A stretch of DNA of 39,964 nt, taken from positions 1 through 39,964 of the forward strand of contig JAJECH010000035.1 in assembly GCA_022822135.1 (NCBI GenBank). The letters are read 5' to 3'. The translations under genes and the position numbers were made by a program. The notes under the pieces were generated by a model. The model was not told the origin of the DNA, made no database searches, and worked only from the letters and a program-made list of their open reading frames with translations. The stretch is from Pseudomonadales bacterium. GTDB taxonomy: Bacteria > Pseudomonadota > Gammaproteobacteria > Pseudomonadales > Azotimanducaceae. Every line of letters begins with the position of its first letter. Position 1 is the first letter of the stretch. Of this stretch, positions 7,612 through 16,551 are shown piece after piece.

Positions 7612-8721
7612 TACGACTGAATTCAGGTGGTTGCGACCGAATTCTGTCAATGAAAGGCGATGAGCGTTGATTAGATCCTGTTCTCGCGACTGACTTAGTG
7701 TCGGTTCAAGACCATCAAGCGATAAGCCGGTACGACATCCAAAGTGCGCGTTTTCTACGCCTTCGTTCATGCGCAACACGTTCATCATGAATTCAACAGG
7801 TAACTCCTCTCGATTGATCTCCCGCGTTCGCGTTTTCTGATCTCGCATATAGTCTTCTGGCCGCCGTGTTTTTTGCGTACGGACGATCGTCCCGTTTTCG
7901 AGAGTTACTTTTCCGTGCGCCCCCGCGCCGATACCTAAATAATCGCCAAATCGCCAATAGTTGACATTGTGAAGACACGCGAACTCGCCAGAATCGTGAG
8001 CAAACGCCGAAACTTCATACTGTCGAAACCCCGACGCAGCAAGACGTTCTAATCCAGCGTCGCTCATATCCGCACGATCATCGTCCGACGCCACCTTTGG
8101 AGGTCGTTTGCCGAATACCGTGTTGGGTTCGATGGTTAGCTGGTACCAGGAGATATGCTCAGTTCCAAGTTGGATTAATTCGTCAAGATCGGTCATTGCC
8201 ATATCGATTGTCTGGTCCGGGAGACCGAACATCATGTCAACATTGACTGAATTGAATCCTGCCTTAAGCGCCTCCTCCACTGCATTGCGAGCCTCGTTAG
8301 GCGAGTGAATGCGACCCAATTTCACCAGGGAATCTGGATCTAGCGACTGGACGCCAACGGAAACCCGATTGATGCCTGCTTCCCGATAGTCAGTAAACGA
8401 TTTGCACTCAAGTGCACCCGGGTTCGCTTCCATCGTGACTTCGCGGACATGCTGTAACGACGGATGTTCGAGGAGTTCACCGAAAGCGCTTGGTCGAAAA
8501 AGGCTCGGAGTACCGCCACCGAAGTAAACCGTCTCGATGGTCGCACTAGTTCTCTCTAGCTCCGCATCGAGATCGCGAAGCAAACAGGCGACATATTCCG
8601 TCTCAACCAGCGGACCGTGGTGTTCATGTGAGTTGAAGTCACAATAAGGGCATTTACGTACGCACCACGGGATGTGGACATAAAGACCAACGGTGCTTGG
8701 AGGCTCCGGGAGTGAGTCCAC
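7597..8721 (-). CDS. hemW: HemW, radical SAM haem chaperone (coproporphyrinogen oxidase-like)
   Basis: This 374-residue radical SAM protein belongs to the HemN-like group. The 4Fe-4S motif Cys20-x3-Cys24-x2-Cys27 sits in HIPWCVRKCPYCDFNSH, the HemW version of the signature. TVYFGGGTPS and EANPGA are further family motifs, and a HemN C-terminal domain follows. HemW proteins bind haem and are thought to deliver it to respiratory enzymes rather than oxidise coproporphyrinogen. The start is a GTG at 8721, 7 nt after the rdgB stop, with GGAGG inside the end of rdgB. The rdgB-hemW pairing is standard in gammaproteobacteria. Confidence 0.93.
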   Translation of the reverse strand: MDSLPEPPSTVGLYVHIPWCVRKCPYCDFNSHEHHGPLVETEYVACLLRDLDAELERTSATIETVYFGGGTPSLFRPSAFGELLEHPSLQHVREVTMEANPGALECKSFTDYREAGINRVSVGVQSLDPDSLVKLGRIHSPNEARNAVEEALKAGFNSVNVDMMFGLPDQTIDMAMTDLDELIQLGTEHISWYQLTIEPNTVFGKRPPKVASDDDRADMSDAGLERLAASGFRQYEVSAFAHDSGEFACLHNVNYWRFGDYLGIGAGAHGKVTLENGTIVRTQKTRRPEDYMRDQKTRTREINREELPVEFMMNVLRMNEGVENAHFGCRTGLSLDGLEPTLSQSREQDLINAHRLSLTEFGRNHLNSVVERFL

Positions 8722-8728
8722 GGGTCAG

Positions 8729-9328
8729 TCAGCCTCCGTCTTTCAGCATCGCGACGAGTTGCGAAGCAGCTTTCGCTCGGTGACTGATAGCGTTCTTCTC
8801 AGCAGTACTTAGCTCTGCCGCCGTTCGATTCAACCCAGGAATGAAGAACAATGGGTCGTAGCCGAATCCCTGAGATCCTCGCGGCTCACGCAGGATCTCT
8901 CCTTCCCACGCACCGACTCCGATGGGCGGTACAGGATCGTCGGGTCGGCGCAAGTACACAAGAACACACTGAAACGCCGCGTTTCTCTCTCCATCGAGTA
9001 CGTGGTCCATTGCGTGTAGGAGTTTTTCGTTGTTTTTATTGACATTGCTGGGTGTACCGGCGTAACGTGCCGAATGGACGCCAGGTTTTCCTCCTAAAGC
9101 GTCAACACTCAATCCAGAGTCATCGGCGATCGCGGGAAGGTGGGTAATTGCTGACACAGCTCGCGCCTTGATAAGGGCGTTTTCGAGGAAGGTGAGACCG
9201 GTCTCTTCGATTTCACTCATCACGCTAGCGCTTGGTAGCACGAGCTCAACGTCGAGTTCCTCAAACAGAGGCGCAAGTTCTGCGCGCTTACCTTCGTTCG
9301 AAGTCGCAAGGGCAACTTTGGCGGTCAT
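8729..9328 (-). CDS. rdgB: XTP/dITP diphosphatase (RdgB/HAM1)
   Basis: This 199-residue inosine triphosphate pyrophosphatase hydrolyses dITP, ITP and XTP to monophosphates and keeps deaminated purines out of DNA. The family motifs are complete: ATSNEGKRAEL (N-terminal S-N-x-x-K), ADDSGLSVDALGGKPGVHSARYAG, GSQGFGYDPLFF and the closing SHRAKA. The ATG overlaps the TGA of the upstream DUF4426 gene (ATGA, 9325-9328), indicating translational coupling. hemW follows 7 nt downstream. Length is normal. Confidence 0.95.
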   Translation of the reverse strand: MTAKVALATSNEGKRAELAPLFEELDVELVLPSASVMSEIEETGLTFLENALIKARAVSAITHLPAIADDSGLSVDALGGKPGVHSARYAGTPSNVNKNNEKLLHAMDHVLDGERNAAFQCVLVYLRRPDDPVPPIGVGAWEGEILREPRGSQGFGYDPLFFIPGLNRTAAELSTAEKNAISHRAKAASQLVAMLKDGG

Positions 9329-9759
9329 TGCGCGTAGACTGGTTGTTTAAAACTGAATTCGTGTGGACCGTCTGCTAGGTGTAGCTGAACCTTAAACCTC
9401 AAAGGCTCTTCATCGGTGAATCGAAATGTCGCTAGGTAGTAACGTGCGCTGCCTTCTTCGATGAGTTTGAATTCGAGAGGGATTTGTTGCGATAGGAGAT
9501 TAGTGACCGTTCCGGTAATTCGGACAGGCGGGGGCTTGGTATCGTCGTGGAGCGCCGAGATCGTAATGATCGCGCGGTTCTTCGCTCTTACGATCTCGTG
9601 ACGGGCGGCAACTTCTGGCTGCAGAAACGTTGAACGCACGACGCTGTAATGCACTTCGTATCCTGCCAGTTCCACTTTTTGTTCGGCAGTCGCGTATTGG
9701 CAAAGACCAATCGCCAACAAGGCTACAAAAACCCATCGGAAACGCAGTACATTCGTCAC
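9325..9759 (-). CDS. DUF4426-family periplasmic protein
   Basis: This small secreted protein of unknown function is found in the gammaproteobacterial metX-metW-rdgB-hemW neighbourhood. I place the start at the GTG at 9759, giving 144 residues, because it forms a GTGA overlap with the stop of metW and leads directly into a good signal peptide (about 1-25, ending ATA). The frame is open further upstream, but those 43 codons lie wholly inside metW in another frame. The mature part is beta-rich (ELAGYEVHYSVVRSTFL, NRAIITISAL, RYYLATFRF). DUF4426 is assigned from the context and this pattern. The stop overlaps the rdgB start. Confidence 0.75.
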   Translation of the reverse strand: MTNVLRFRWVFVALLAIGLCQYATAEQKVELAGYEVHYSVVRSTFLQPEVAARHEIVRAKNRAIITISALHDDTKPPPVRITGTVTNLLSQQIPLEFKLIEEGSARYYLATFRFTDEEPLRFKVQLHLADGPHEFSFKQPVYAQ

Positions 9760-10352
9760 GAGGCTCGTCCAAGTCGATAAAAAGCTGTGACACCGAGGAC
9801 ATTTCGGAACATCCTTGTAGCGATCGTTTGGCGACCGTTCTGGTTGAAGACATAGCGAGAGATCACACGAACGTTTTCTGACGCGCACATCATGTCAAAA
9901 TCGTGAATCGTGCAGAGGTGGATGTTGGGCGTGTCGTACCACTCGTTAGGAAGGTGCTTGGAGACAGGCATGCGACCGCCGAAGAACAGCTGCTTACGAC
10001 ACTGCCAATAGGCGAAATTCGGGAACGTCACGATGCACTCCTCACCGATGCGCAACATCTCGCGTACCAGTGTTCGTGGTTCACTGATTGCCTGCAAGGT
10101 TTCGTTCATGATCACGATATCGAAGCTATTGGTTGGGAACCGCTCCAATCCTGCGTCAATGTCATGTTCAATGACGTTGACGCCCCGTGCCAGACACCCC
10201 TCTATGCGGTCGTGTTCGATTTCGACGCCGTATCCAGTCACTGACTTGGTCTGACGTAGTCGACAGAGCAGATCGCCGTCGCCGCAACCTAAATCCAGAA
10301 CACGCGCGTTGGGATTCACGAGGTCGATGATGATGTCGTCGGCTTGTTTCAT
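9756..10352 (-). CDS. metW: Methionine biosynthesis protein MetW
   Basis: This 198-residue class I methyltransferase-fold protein works with MetX in methionine synthesis; in some proteobacteria MetX activity depends on MetW. Motif [19 protein letters not shown], is at about 14-31, and the MetW-typical [23 protein letters not shown] block follows. Its ATG overlaps the metX stop (ATGA, 10349-10352), and its TGA overlaps the GTG start of the DUF4426 gene. The arrangement is the classic metXW operon and length is normal. Confidence 0.95.
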   Translation of the reverse strand: MKQADDIIIDLVNPNARVLDLGCGDGDLLCRLRQTKSVTGYGVEIEHDRIEGCLARGVNVIEHDIDAGLERFPTNSFDIVIMNETLQAISEPRTLVREMLRIGEECIVTFPNFAYWQCRKQLFFGGRMPVSKHLPNEWYDTPNIHLCTIHDFDMMCASENVRVISRYVFNQNGRQTIATRMFRNVLGVTAFYRLGRAS

Positions 10353-11518
10353 GTCACCAAACTTTCCGCGATCTGTTTCATGTAGGACGTGAGGATTCGG
10401 TGATACCGCGGAATCTCGAGCAGAAAAGAATCGTGACCACTTAGGGATTCGATATCCGCGTAGGAAACGTCACATCCTGCTGAAATCAACGCGTCGACAA
10501 TCTCGAGTGAGCGTTCTGGCGCAAAACGCCAGTCGGTTGAGAACGAAACCACTAGAAACCGCGCGGTTGCGTTTTTCAATGCGGACACGAGGTCGTTGTC
10601 GAACGACCGTGCCGGATCAAATTTGTCCAAGGCATGGGTCATTAGCAAGTACGTGTTTGCATCGAACATTCCGGCGAACTTTTCACCGTTGTATTGAAGG
10701 TAGCTCGTAACCTCGCCAACGACATCGTGGTAATCGCTGGCTTCGTCGTTCTTTAGATCGCCGCCAAATTTCAGATCCATCCCGTCGGCAGAAAGGTACG
10801 TGACGTGACCGAGCATCCTTGCGGTTCCAAGACCATCCATGGGTTTTGCGGCGGCTGCAAGGTAGCGACCTTCATTGAAGTTGCGGTCCTTGAGGATGGC
10901 CTGGCGCGCAATTTCGTTGAAAGCAATGTTCTGCGCTGACAAGTTAGGCGCACATGCGATTAGTAACGCATTGCGTACGCGGTCAGGGTAATCGATCGCC
11001 CACTGCATTGCTTGCATCCCACCGAGACTACCACCGATAATCGCGGCAAACGAATCAATTCCTAAAAAGTCGGCAAATCGTGCTTGGCTGTTCACCCAAT
11101 CGCCGACCGTGACCTGTGGGAAATCCGAGCCATAGGGTTCGTTGATCTCTGGATTGTTGGAGGTCGGTCCTGTGCTGCCGTGGCAACCGCCCATATTGTT
11201 TAACGCGACGACATAGAAGTCATTCGTGTCGATCGGTTTTCCAGGACCGATGCAGTTGTCCCACCATCCAAGCGTGCGCCGGTCGTCCGCATCGTGGTAG
11301 CCAGCAGCATGGTGGTGACCGGACAACGCATGACATATCAGTACAGCATTCGAACGATCCGCGTTGAGTCGGCCGTACGTTTCGTACATGAGCTGGAAGA
11401 AAGGCAGCGTCGCGCCGTTTTCCATCGTGAACGGCTCGTCGAACTCGGCGCACTGGGGTGCGACGACGCCGACGGAATCTGACGCCACTTGATCCTGCTG
11501 TGAGGAGGCTTCACTCAT
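10349..11518 (-). CDS. metX: Homoserine O-acyltransferase MetX
   Basis: This 389-residue alpha/beta-hydrolase-fold enzyme acylates homoserine, the first committed step of methionine synthesis. The nucleophile elbow GGSLGGMQ carries Ser164. Further signatures are [25 protein letters not shown], the catalytic Asp in STDWRF and the catalytic His in SGHDSFLLE. Annotations usually say acetyltransferase, but gammaproteobacterial MetX proteins paired with MetW are often succinyltransferases. The acyl donor cannot be settled by eye. It is coupled to metW by an ATGA overlap, and yggT ends 65 nt upstream. No riboswitch is visible in that short gap. Confidence 0.93.
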   Translation of the reverse strand: MSEASSQQDQVASDSVGVVAPQCAEFDEPFTMENGATLPFFQLMYETYGRLNADRSNAVLICHALSGHHHAAGYHDADDRRTLGWWDNCIGPGKPIDTNDFYVVALNNMGGCHGSTGPTSNNPEINEPYGSDFPQVTVGDWVNSQARFADFLGIDSFAAIIGGSLGGMQAMQWAIDYPDRVRNALLIACAPNLSAQNIAFNEIARQAILKDRNFNEGRYLAAAAKPMDGLGTARMLGHVTYLSADGMDLKFGGDLKNDEASDYHDVVGEVTSYLQYNGEKFAGMFDANTYLLMTHALDKFDPARSFDNDLVSALKNATARFLVVSFSTDWRFAPERSLEIVDALISAGCDVSYADIESLSGHDSFLLEIPRYHRILTSYMKQIAESLVT

Positions 11519-11583
11519 GCGGAGTAGTTTAGTGTGGTTTTGATGGCGTCAGCTTGTTAAATTCAGGCTAACGTCGGTGCGGG

Positions 11584-12165
11584 CTAGTAGAACAGGCCGT
11601 TCAGCCACGGAATGATGCGACTGTTAATAGCGAAAAGACCAATCAGGACAATCGCCGGAGAAAAATCGAGCATACCAAGATTCGGCATTATGCGTTGTAC
11701 CGGACGGAGCAGAATGGCGGGCACCTCACGTGCTAGCTGTGCGTAGGGTGACGTGCTTTGTGGAGCAACCCAACTCAAGATCACGCTTGCGGCGATGGCG
11801 GCAATGAATATCCAGATCGAGTATTGGAGAAGTCTCACAAGACTGAGACCGAGACTAATGAATATGTAGCCAAGCGCGGAGACAGATTGACTTCCTTCGA
11901 GCTGTAGATAGCCAGGCAACATTTGCATCCCGACACGGCCTGACATGGCGAGCCATGCGATTAATAGTGAAGCAGTGTCCACGAATCGACCACTTGGTAC
12001 GACAGATCGTACAGGAGTTAGGACCCTGTCGGTTAGTTTTCTCGTTGAGGCAACCACCATGTTCATAGGGTTTACGCGCGCGAGCTGGAATATGAAGCGC
12101 AGAAGGCATGCAATAGCCAGCACGCCAAGTGCGATTTCGACAAGAAAGAAAATGAGGTCCATCAC
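11584..12165 (-). CDS. YggT family membrane protein
   Basis: This 193-residue inner-membrane protein is a tandem duplication of the YggT domain, each half with two hydrophobic helices and a short conserved amphipathic loop (LTDRVLTPVRSVVPSG in the first, EVPAILLRPVQRIMPNLG in the second). YggT proteins are linked to osmotic stress tolerance and cell-envelope or division-related functions in other bacteria, but the biochemical role is unclear. It lies downstream of proC and upstream of metX, the usual gammaproteobacterial position. It starts with two adjacent ATG codons. Confidence 0.88.
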   Translation of the reverse strand: MMDLIFFLVEIALGVLAIACLLRFIFQLARVNPMNMVVASTRKLTDRVLTPVRSVVPSGRFVDTASLLIAWLAMSGRVGMQMLPGYLQLEGSQSVSALGYIFISLGLSLVRLLQYSIWIFIAAIAASVILSWVAPQSTSPYAQLAREVPAILLRPVQRIMPNLGMLDFSPAIVLIGLFAINSRIIPWLNGLFY

Positions 12166-12295
12166 TACGAAACTAGATTTATCTTGCTATTTACCAGGGT
12201 CTTCAAAAGCAAACGTGCGCTAGCATCAAGCATGCGCGCCTGCGTTGTGGTGCATTGTATGGCGAATTCAAGACGAAAAGCCGCATCAACATAGA

Positions 12296-13090
12296 CTACG
12301 TTGCGAGCTCTTGTGCTCGACGGTAGGCGGCGGTTACTGCCGCAACGAACTCTTGGTCGACCTGTTGTTGAGCTAGATGATTCAACGCCGCCTCGGTGGT
12401 GCCGCCCGGCGAAGTCACGTTTTCTCGAAGTTGACTGGGATCGTTACCGTCTTGAGCGACCATGGCGCTAGCACCGACCGCAGTTTGCACAACGAGTTGT
12501 AATGCCGCATCACGACTTAAACCCATCGACTCGCCTGCGGCAACGAGAGATTCAATCAGGTAGAAGAAATAGGCGGGACCGCTTCCCGAAAGTGCGGTTA
12601 CCTTGTCGAGGTCGTCGTCCGACTCGAACCAGACCACGAGACCGCACACGCTAAGAATCGACTCGGCGAGTGAACGTTGAGCTGCCGTGACGTTCGCATT
12701 CGCGAGCATGCCGGTGATCCCTTCACCGACCAGCGCTGGTGTATTCGGCATGCAGCGCACAATCGCGAGCTGCTCTCCAAGTAGCCCATTGAGTTTGGAA
12801 AGGGGCGTACCCGCAGCTATTGAGATAACCAGCTGATTCTTAATGATCGGACGCAGTTCGGTCGCGACCGTATCGATCGTTTGAGGCTTAACAGCGAGTA
12901 TGACGACATCGGCGTCCTTCATTACTTCGGTATTGGACGGTGTCGTTTCAATTCCGGCGGACTCAAACCGATCTCGCTGACTTGAAATCGGATCAGCGAC
13001 TTTGATCTGATGATCGGGGAGCGCTTTTTTCACCCCCGCAGCGAGCGCGAAACCCATATTGCCGCCGCCAATGAACGCAATTCGAGTCAT
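12296..13090 (-). CDS. proC: Pyrroline-5-carboxylate reductase
   Basis: This 264-residue enzyme performs the last step of proline synthesis, NAD(P)H-dependent reduction of pyrroline-5-carboxylate. The Rossmann motif IAFIGGGNMGFALAAG is at the N-terminus, AVKPQ follows, and the family signature SGSGPAYFFYLIESL lies around 168-182. The ATSPGGTTE-type motif appears as VTSPGGTTEAAL. The ATG overlaps the yggS stop (ATGA, 13087-13090), so the two are translationally coupled. A 130-nt spacer separates it from yggT. Confidence 0.95.
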   Translation of the reverse strand: MTRIAFIGGGNMGFALAAGVKKALPDHQIKVADPISSQRDRFESAGIETTPSNTEVMKDADVVILAVKPQTIDTVATELRPIIKNQLVISIAAGTPLSKLNGLLGEQLAIVRCMPNTPALVGEGITGMLANANVTAAQRSLAESILSVCGLVVWFESDDDLDKVTALSGSGPAYFFYLIESLVAAGESMGLSRDAALQLVVQTAVGASAMVAQDGNDPSQLRENVTSPGGTTEAALNHLAQQQVDQEFVAAVTAAYRRAQELAT

Positions 13091-13818
13091 TTCGGAGGTC
13101 TTGGTCCGAACAGTACGGTACCGAGCCGTACTAGATTAGCGCCACAACGTATCGCCGTGAGATAGTCGTCAGACATCCCCATTGAAATCGTGTCCCAATG
13201 TTGAGGTTGTCGTGGCGATGTATCGTCAAACATCGTTTTGACACGTTTGAAAGACTCGCGTCTTTGTGCAAGCTCGGGATACGGTTGAGGAATCGCCATG
13301 ACGCCACGGAGCTTTAAGCCTGGTAGTTCACCTGCTGTAGCAACCAGCTCATCGTACGCCTCTGCGCTAACGCCAGCTTTCTGTGGTTCGTTGTCGACGT
13401 TGACTTGAATGCAGCAGTTCAGTGGTTCGCCAGGGTGTGAATCGAGACGTGCGGCGCTTAATCGCTTCGCCAGGCGGACACTGTCAAGCGTCTGTACCCA
13501 ACTGAAGCGCTCTGCCACTTGCTTCGCCTTGTTAGTTTGGATATGGCCGATAAAGTGCCATTCAAGCTCATATCGCTCAAGTTCGTCGATCTTTGAGATC
13601 GCGTCCTGCAGGTAGTTCTCACCGCAGGCAGTAATTCCTGCATCTGCAAATGCACGGATCGTGGCGAGCGGTTGGGCTTTGGATGCCCCGACAAAGCGAA
13701 CCGTATCCGCCACAACCCCAATCTCGTCCGTTACTGAGTTGATTTGATCTTGAATCCACGCAAGTTTCGCACGCGCTTCTTCCGTAGAGATGGTTTGGTG
13801 CTCAGTAACGGTGTTCAT
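13087..13818 (-). CDS. yggS: YggS family PLP-binding protein (PLP homeostasis)
   Basis: This 243-residue alanine-racemase-N-domain protein binds pyridoxal phosphate but has no known enzymatic activity. It buffers PLP and affects amino-acid pools. The PLP lysine is Lys47 in FVGASKAQP. ENYLQDA, WHFIGHIQTNK, and the SMGMSDD and GANLVRLGTVLFG signatures are all present. I choose the ATG at 13818 because it forms an ATGA overlap with the ruvX stop. An in-frame GTG at 13842 would add 8 residues lying inside ruvX. The yggS-proC pair is widely conserved. Confidence 0.93.
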   Translation of the reverse strand: MNTVTEHQTISTEEARAKLAWIQDQINSVTDEIGVVADTVRFVGASKAQPLATIRAFADAGITACGENYLQDAISKIDELERYELEWHFIGHIQTNKAKQVAERFSWVQTLDSVRLAKRLSAARLDSHPGEPLNCCIQVNVDNEPQKAGVSAEAYDELVATAGELPGLKLRGVMAIPQPYPELAQRRESFKRVKTMFDDTSPRQPQHWDTISMGMSDDYLTAIRCGANLVRLGTVLFGPRPPK

Positions 13819-14246
13819 GCTGACGTCTGCTCCGCAAGCCACGCTTCCGCGATGACCAAGGCCGCCAGACTGTGATCAGGATTTGGGTTTTCACTGCGGT
13901 CGATAGCTTCCCGTGTTGTTAGACGCTCGTCCTTGTAGGCGATAGGCAGGTCATATCGGGCAGCTAGATGTTGACCCATGCGCTGTGCGTGTTTAGTCTC
14001 GGTCGAAGAAGAGCCATCCATATTCAGCGGTAATCCAACCACGAGCACATCTGGCCCATGATCTCGCACCAATTCATCCACTTGGTCATGGTCGATCCGC
14101 CCTCGTTTGGCGTTGATCGTTTTCAATGGAACTGCGACCTGTGTAGATCTCGTTACCAAAGCCACGCCGACATGACGCATGCCCCAGTCAAAGACCAGCG
14201 CGGACTGAATCGTTGTTGGTGATTTGAGGCACGAATTGGTAGGCAA
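13815..14246 (-). CDS. ruvX: RuvX/YqgF family Holliday junction resolvase-like protein
   Basis: This RNase H-like-fold protein is linked to pre-16S rRNA 5'-end processing and, by homology, Holliday junction resolution. The motifs are ALVFDWGMRHVGVAL (first acidic residue), VVGLPLNMDGS, KDERLTT and the closing PDHSLAALVIAEAWL. The start is uncertain. A TTG at 14246, one base after the yqgE stop, gives 143 residues and fits the family. An upstream TTG at 14291 would add 15 residues inside yqgE, and a CTG at 14261 has the best-spaced GGAG. It is coupled to yggS by an ATGA overlap. Confidence 0.88.
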   Translation of the reverse strand: MPTNSCLKSPTTIQSALVFDWGMRHVGVALVTRSTQVAVPLKTINAKRGRIDHDQVDELVRDHGPDVLVVGLPLNMDGSSSTETKHAQRMGQHLAARYDLPIAYKDERLTTREAIDRSENPNPDHSLAALVIAEAWLAEQTSA

Positions 14247-14247
14247 T

Positions 14248-14817
14248 TCACGCGTACCCAGAAGAGTCTCCTGACAACAGGTGAAGATCAATGCCGATGG
14301 ATCGTGCAGCTTCGTCAGCTCGTCGCCCCACCGGTGTCTCGAAGAGCAGTTCGTGAGAACCAGGGCACGTCAACCACACGTTGTCGTTGATCTCCTTGTC
14401 GAGTTGGCCCTGATGCCACCCCGCGTAGCCCAGCATCACCATGTACTTTTGCGGCCCATCGTCGCCGGAGATACGTTCAAGCATGGAGTGAAACTCGGTA
14501 TCTTCAACCGGCAACGTCAAACCCAATCCATGCCCGAGATCAATTGAACCTTCCACCATGACGTCGTTGGTGTGCAGAACGCTGGGGGCATTCATCTCTA
14601 CCGGACCGCCTTCATACACTTGCGGTGCGGTTTTCATCGATTTCTTAATCTCTACCAGTTCGAAGAGCTTGTTCAGATCGATTTTCGTTGGTCGATTGAC
14701 GATCAAACCGGACGCTCCCATCTCACCATGGGTACAGATATACGTTAGGGATCCGTCGAAATACGAACCGTCTTGATCCGGTAACGGAAGGAGGAAATTG
14801 TTTGCGAGACTCTTCAT
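14248..14817 (-). CDS. yqgE: YqgE/AlgH family protein
   Basis: This 189-residue protein of the UPF0301 family has no firmly established molecular function. AlgH was first noted as a regulator of alginate synthesis in Pseudomonas. The N-terminal core FLLPLPDQDGSYFDGSLTYI followed by HGEMGASGLIVNRPT, and the later GYAGWHQGQLDKEI, are diagnostic. It lies between tonB and ruvX, exactly as in Pseudomonas. The ATG is 32 nt from the tonB stop. Confidence 0.92.
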   Translation of the reverse strand: MKSLANNFLLPLPDQDGSYFDGSLTYICTHGEMGASGLIVNRPTKIDLNKLFELVEIKKSMKTAPQVYEGGPVEMNAPSVLHTNDVMVEGSIDLGHGLGLTLPVEDTEFHSMLERISGDDGPQKYMVMLGYAGWHQGQLDKEINDNVWLTCPGSHELLFETPVGRRADEAARSIGIDLHLLSGDSSGYA

Positions 14818-14849
14818 AAGCGGGTCAAATATATACTGAAGTCAACGTG

Positions 14850-15551
14850 CTAGCGACGAAATTCCCACGTTGATTCAAAACGGAACCTTCCGTTTGAGCG
14901 TGGCAAGTTGGGTGGTAAAGGCTCAAAGGGAGATGACTGGCGCACGATTTCGAGTGCCGCGAAATCGAGTTCATCATGTCCGGACGATTGCGCGATACCA
15001 ACGGTTGCGAGCGATCCATCCGTGTTGATCGCAACGTTGAGCGTGAGCTGACCGGTTAATTTCATCTTGGAGGCGGCTTCTGGATAGTTGAGTTGCCCGA
15101 TTCGCTGAACACGTTGGTGCCATTGTCGGCGATATTGCTCGGCAACATCAATTTCTGTACCTAGCGACGGTGGTTCACGATCTGTCGTTGATTCGATAAA
15201 CGCTTGCAACGAAGCCGCATCGAGTTTCAACCGCGGAGACTCGGTAGGCGGGACGGTGATTGGTTCCGGTGTTCGGCGCGGCTCTGCTGCGATGGGCTCT
15301 ACTGATGGAAGGATAGGTTCTGATTCGATAACGGGATCAGTATTTCGCGCCGCCACTTCCTGGATCGGGACGGTGTCTTCTGGCGCAGGCAAGACGGTCG
15401 TGCTTAATCGCATATTGATGCTACTGATGACTCTGGGTGCAGGCGTCTCTCTGACCAGTGCCAATGCTGCGAACAGTAAAGCATGAAGCGCGATTGAAAC
15501 AACGAGAGCGACGCCAAGCTGTCGATCGACGCGCGACAATGATGCGTTCAC
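14850..15551 (-). CDS. TonB-family energy transducer protein
   Basis: This 233-residue protein has a short cytoplasmic N-terminus, one transmembrane helix (about 12-33), a long Pro- and Glu-rich periplasmic spacer (about 50-120) and a C-terminal TonB domain. The domain carries a YPEAASKMKLTGQLTLNVAI-type segment and ends around SSPFEPLPPNL. Such proteins couple the inner-membrane proton gradient (via ExbB/ExbD, not in this window) to outer-membrane transporters. The copy between gshB and yqgE corresponds to Pseudomonas tonB3, which has been linked to twitching motility rather than iron. The ATG overlaps the gshB stop (ATGA, 15548-15551). Confidence 0.9.
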   Translation of the reverse strand: MNASLSRVDRQLGVALVVSIALHALLFAALALVRETPAPRVISSINMRLSTTVLPAPEDTVPIQEVAARNTDPVIESEPILPSVEPIAAEPRRTPEPITVPPTESPRLKLDAASLQAFIESTTDREPPSLGTEIDVAEQYRRQWHQRVQRIGQLNYPEAASKMKLTGQLTLNVAINTDGSLATVGIAQSSGHDELDFAALEIVRQSSPFEPLPPNLPRSNGRFRFESTWEFRR

Positions 15552-16513
15552 GATAGCTTTGCTTCGAGACAGTCCAATAAATCCATGGCGATGTCAAGAC
15601 CGCATTCACGATCCAATTCCCGGATACAGGTTGGACACGTGACATTAACTTCAGTTAGCCAATTACCAATAACGTCGATACCCGTAAATATCAGTCCGCG
15701 GTTAATCAGATCAGGTTTGACAGCCTCCGCGATTTCGCGGTCGCGCGCGGTCAAAGGTCGTGCGACACCGACCCCGCCGGCAGCGAGATTACCGCGAGAC
15801 TCGCCAGCTTTTGGTATTCGCGCCAGACTGTAAGGAACCGGCTCACCGTCAATCAACAGGATCCGTTTATCGCCGTCGCTGATCTCGGGAATAAACTGCT
15901 GACCAACGATGGCAGTGCTTTCGTTCTGTGTCAGCGTCTCGAGAATCACGTTCAAGTTCGGGTCGTCGCGTTTTACTCGAAAGATGCCTTTACCACCCAT
16001 ACCATCCAATGGCTTGAAGACCACATCCTGGTAGTCGTCATGAAACGCGGTTAGCACATCGATTCGTGAGGCAACGATTTGCGGCGGCAAGAGATTAGGA
16101 AACGTCGTCGTGTAGAACTTCTCGTTGCAGTCTCGCAGGCTCGCAGGTTTGTTCACCACCAAGACGCCGTCCTCTTCGGCTTGTTCTAGTAGATACGTCG
16201 TGTTGATGTAGTTCATATCGAACGGTGGATCTTTGCGCATGAACACGATGTCGAACGATCCCGCCGACTGTTGCATCGTATCGCTAACTTGGTAGCGTGA
16301 ATCTGAATCCGTTGTGAGCTTGTCCGGTGAATCGGCCAGCTCAGTTCGACGCGCAGAAAGGAAAACTTGCCCTCTCTCCCAAGAGAGATCCTTGGACTGA
16401 AGCGTAGAAACGTCCCATCCGCGTCGTTGCGCCGCCCACATCATGGCAAGCGTCGAGTCCTTCTTGATACCGAGCGAGTCAAGTGGGTCGATGACGAATG
16501 CGATGCGTTTCAC
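15548..16513 (-). CDS. gshB: Glutathione synthase
   Basis: This 321-residue ATP-grasp ligase joins gamma-glutamylcysteine and glycine. The N-terminal segment MKRIAFVIDPLDSLGIKKDST contains the characteristic IKKDST. RKDPPFDMNYI, NKPASLRDCNEKFY, the ATP-binding FKPLDGMGGKGIFRV and the C-terminal ITEVNVTCPTCIREL-type segment (here LTEVNVTCPT) are all in place. Most GshB proteins have NVTSPTG at that last motif; here it reads NVTCPTC. Coupled to the tonB-like gene, it heads the conserved minus-strand block. Confidence 0.95.
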   Translation of the reverse strand: MKRIAFVIDPLDSLGIKKDSTLAMMWAAQRRGWDVSTLQSKDLSWERGQVFLSARRTELADSPDKLTTDSDSRYQVSDTMQQSAGSFDIVFMRKDPPFDMNYINTTYLLEQAEEDGVLVVNKPASLRDCNEKFYTTTFPNLLPPQIVASRIDVLTAFHDDYQDVVFKPLDGMGGKGIFRVKRDDPNLNVILETLTQNESTAIVGQQFIPEISDGDKRILLIDGEPVPYSLARIPKAGESRGNLAAGGVGVARPLTARDREIAEAVKPDLINRGLIFTGIDVIGNWLTEVNVTCPTCIRELDRECGLDIAMDLLDCLEAKLS

Positions 16514-16551
16514 TTGGATGGTCCTGCTACGAAGTTAGTAATGATCGGTAC

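Noticed and set aside
9760-9888. Upstream extension of the DUF4426 frame (43 codons)
   Set aside because: It lies wholly inside metW in another frame and would put a charged segment before the signal peptide; the GTGA overlap supports the shorter form.
11855-12223. ORFs on both strands over yggT
   Set aside because: They are shadow frames of the membrane protein gene; their translations are Arg/Ser/Thr-rich with no family pattern.
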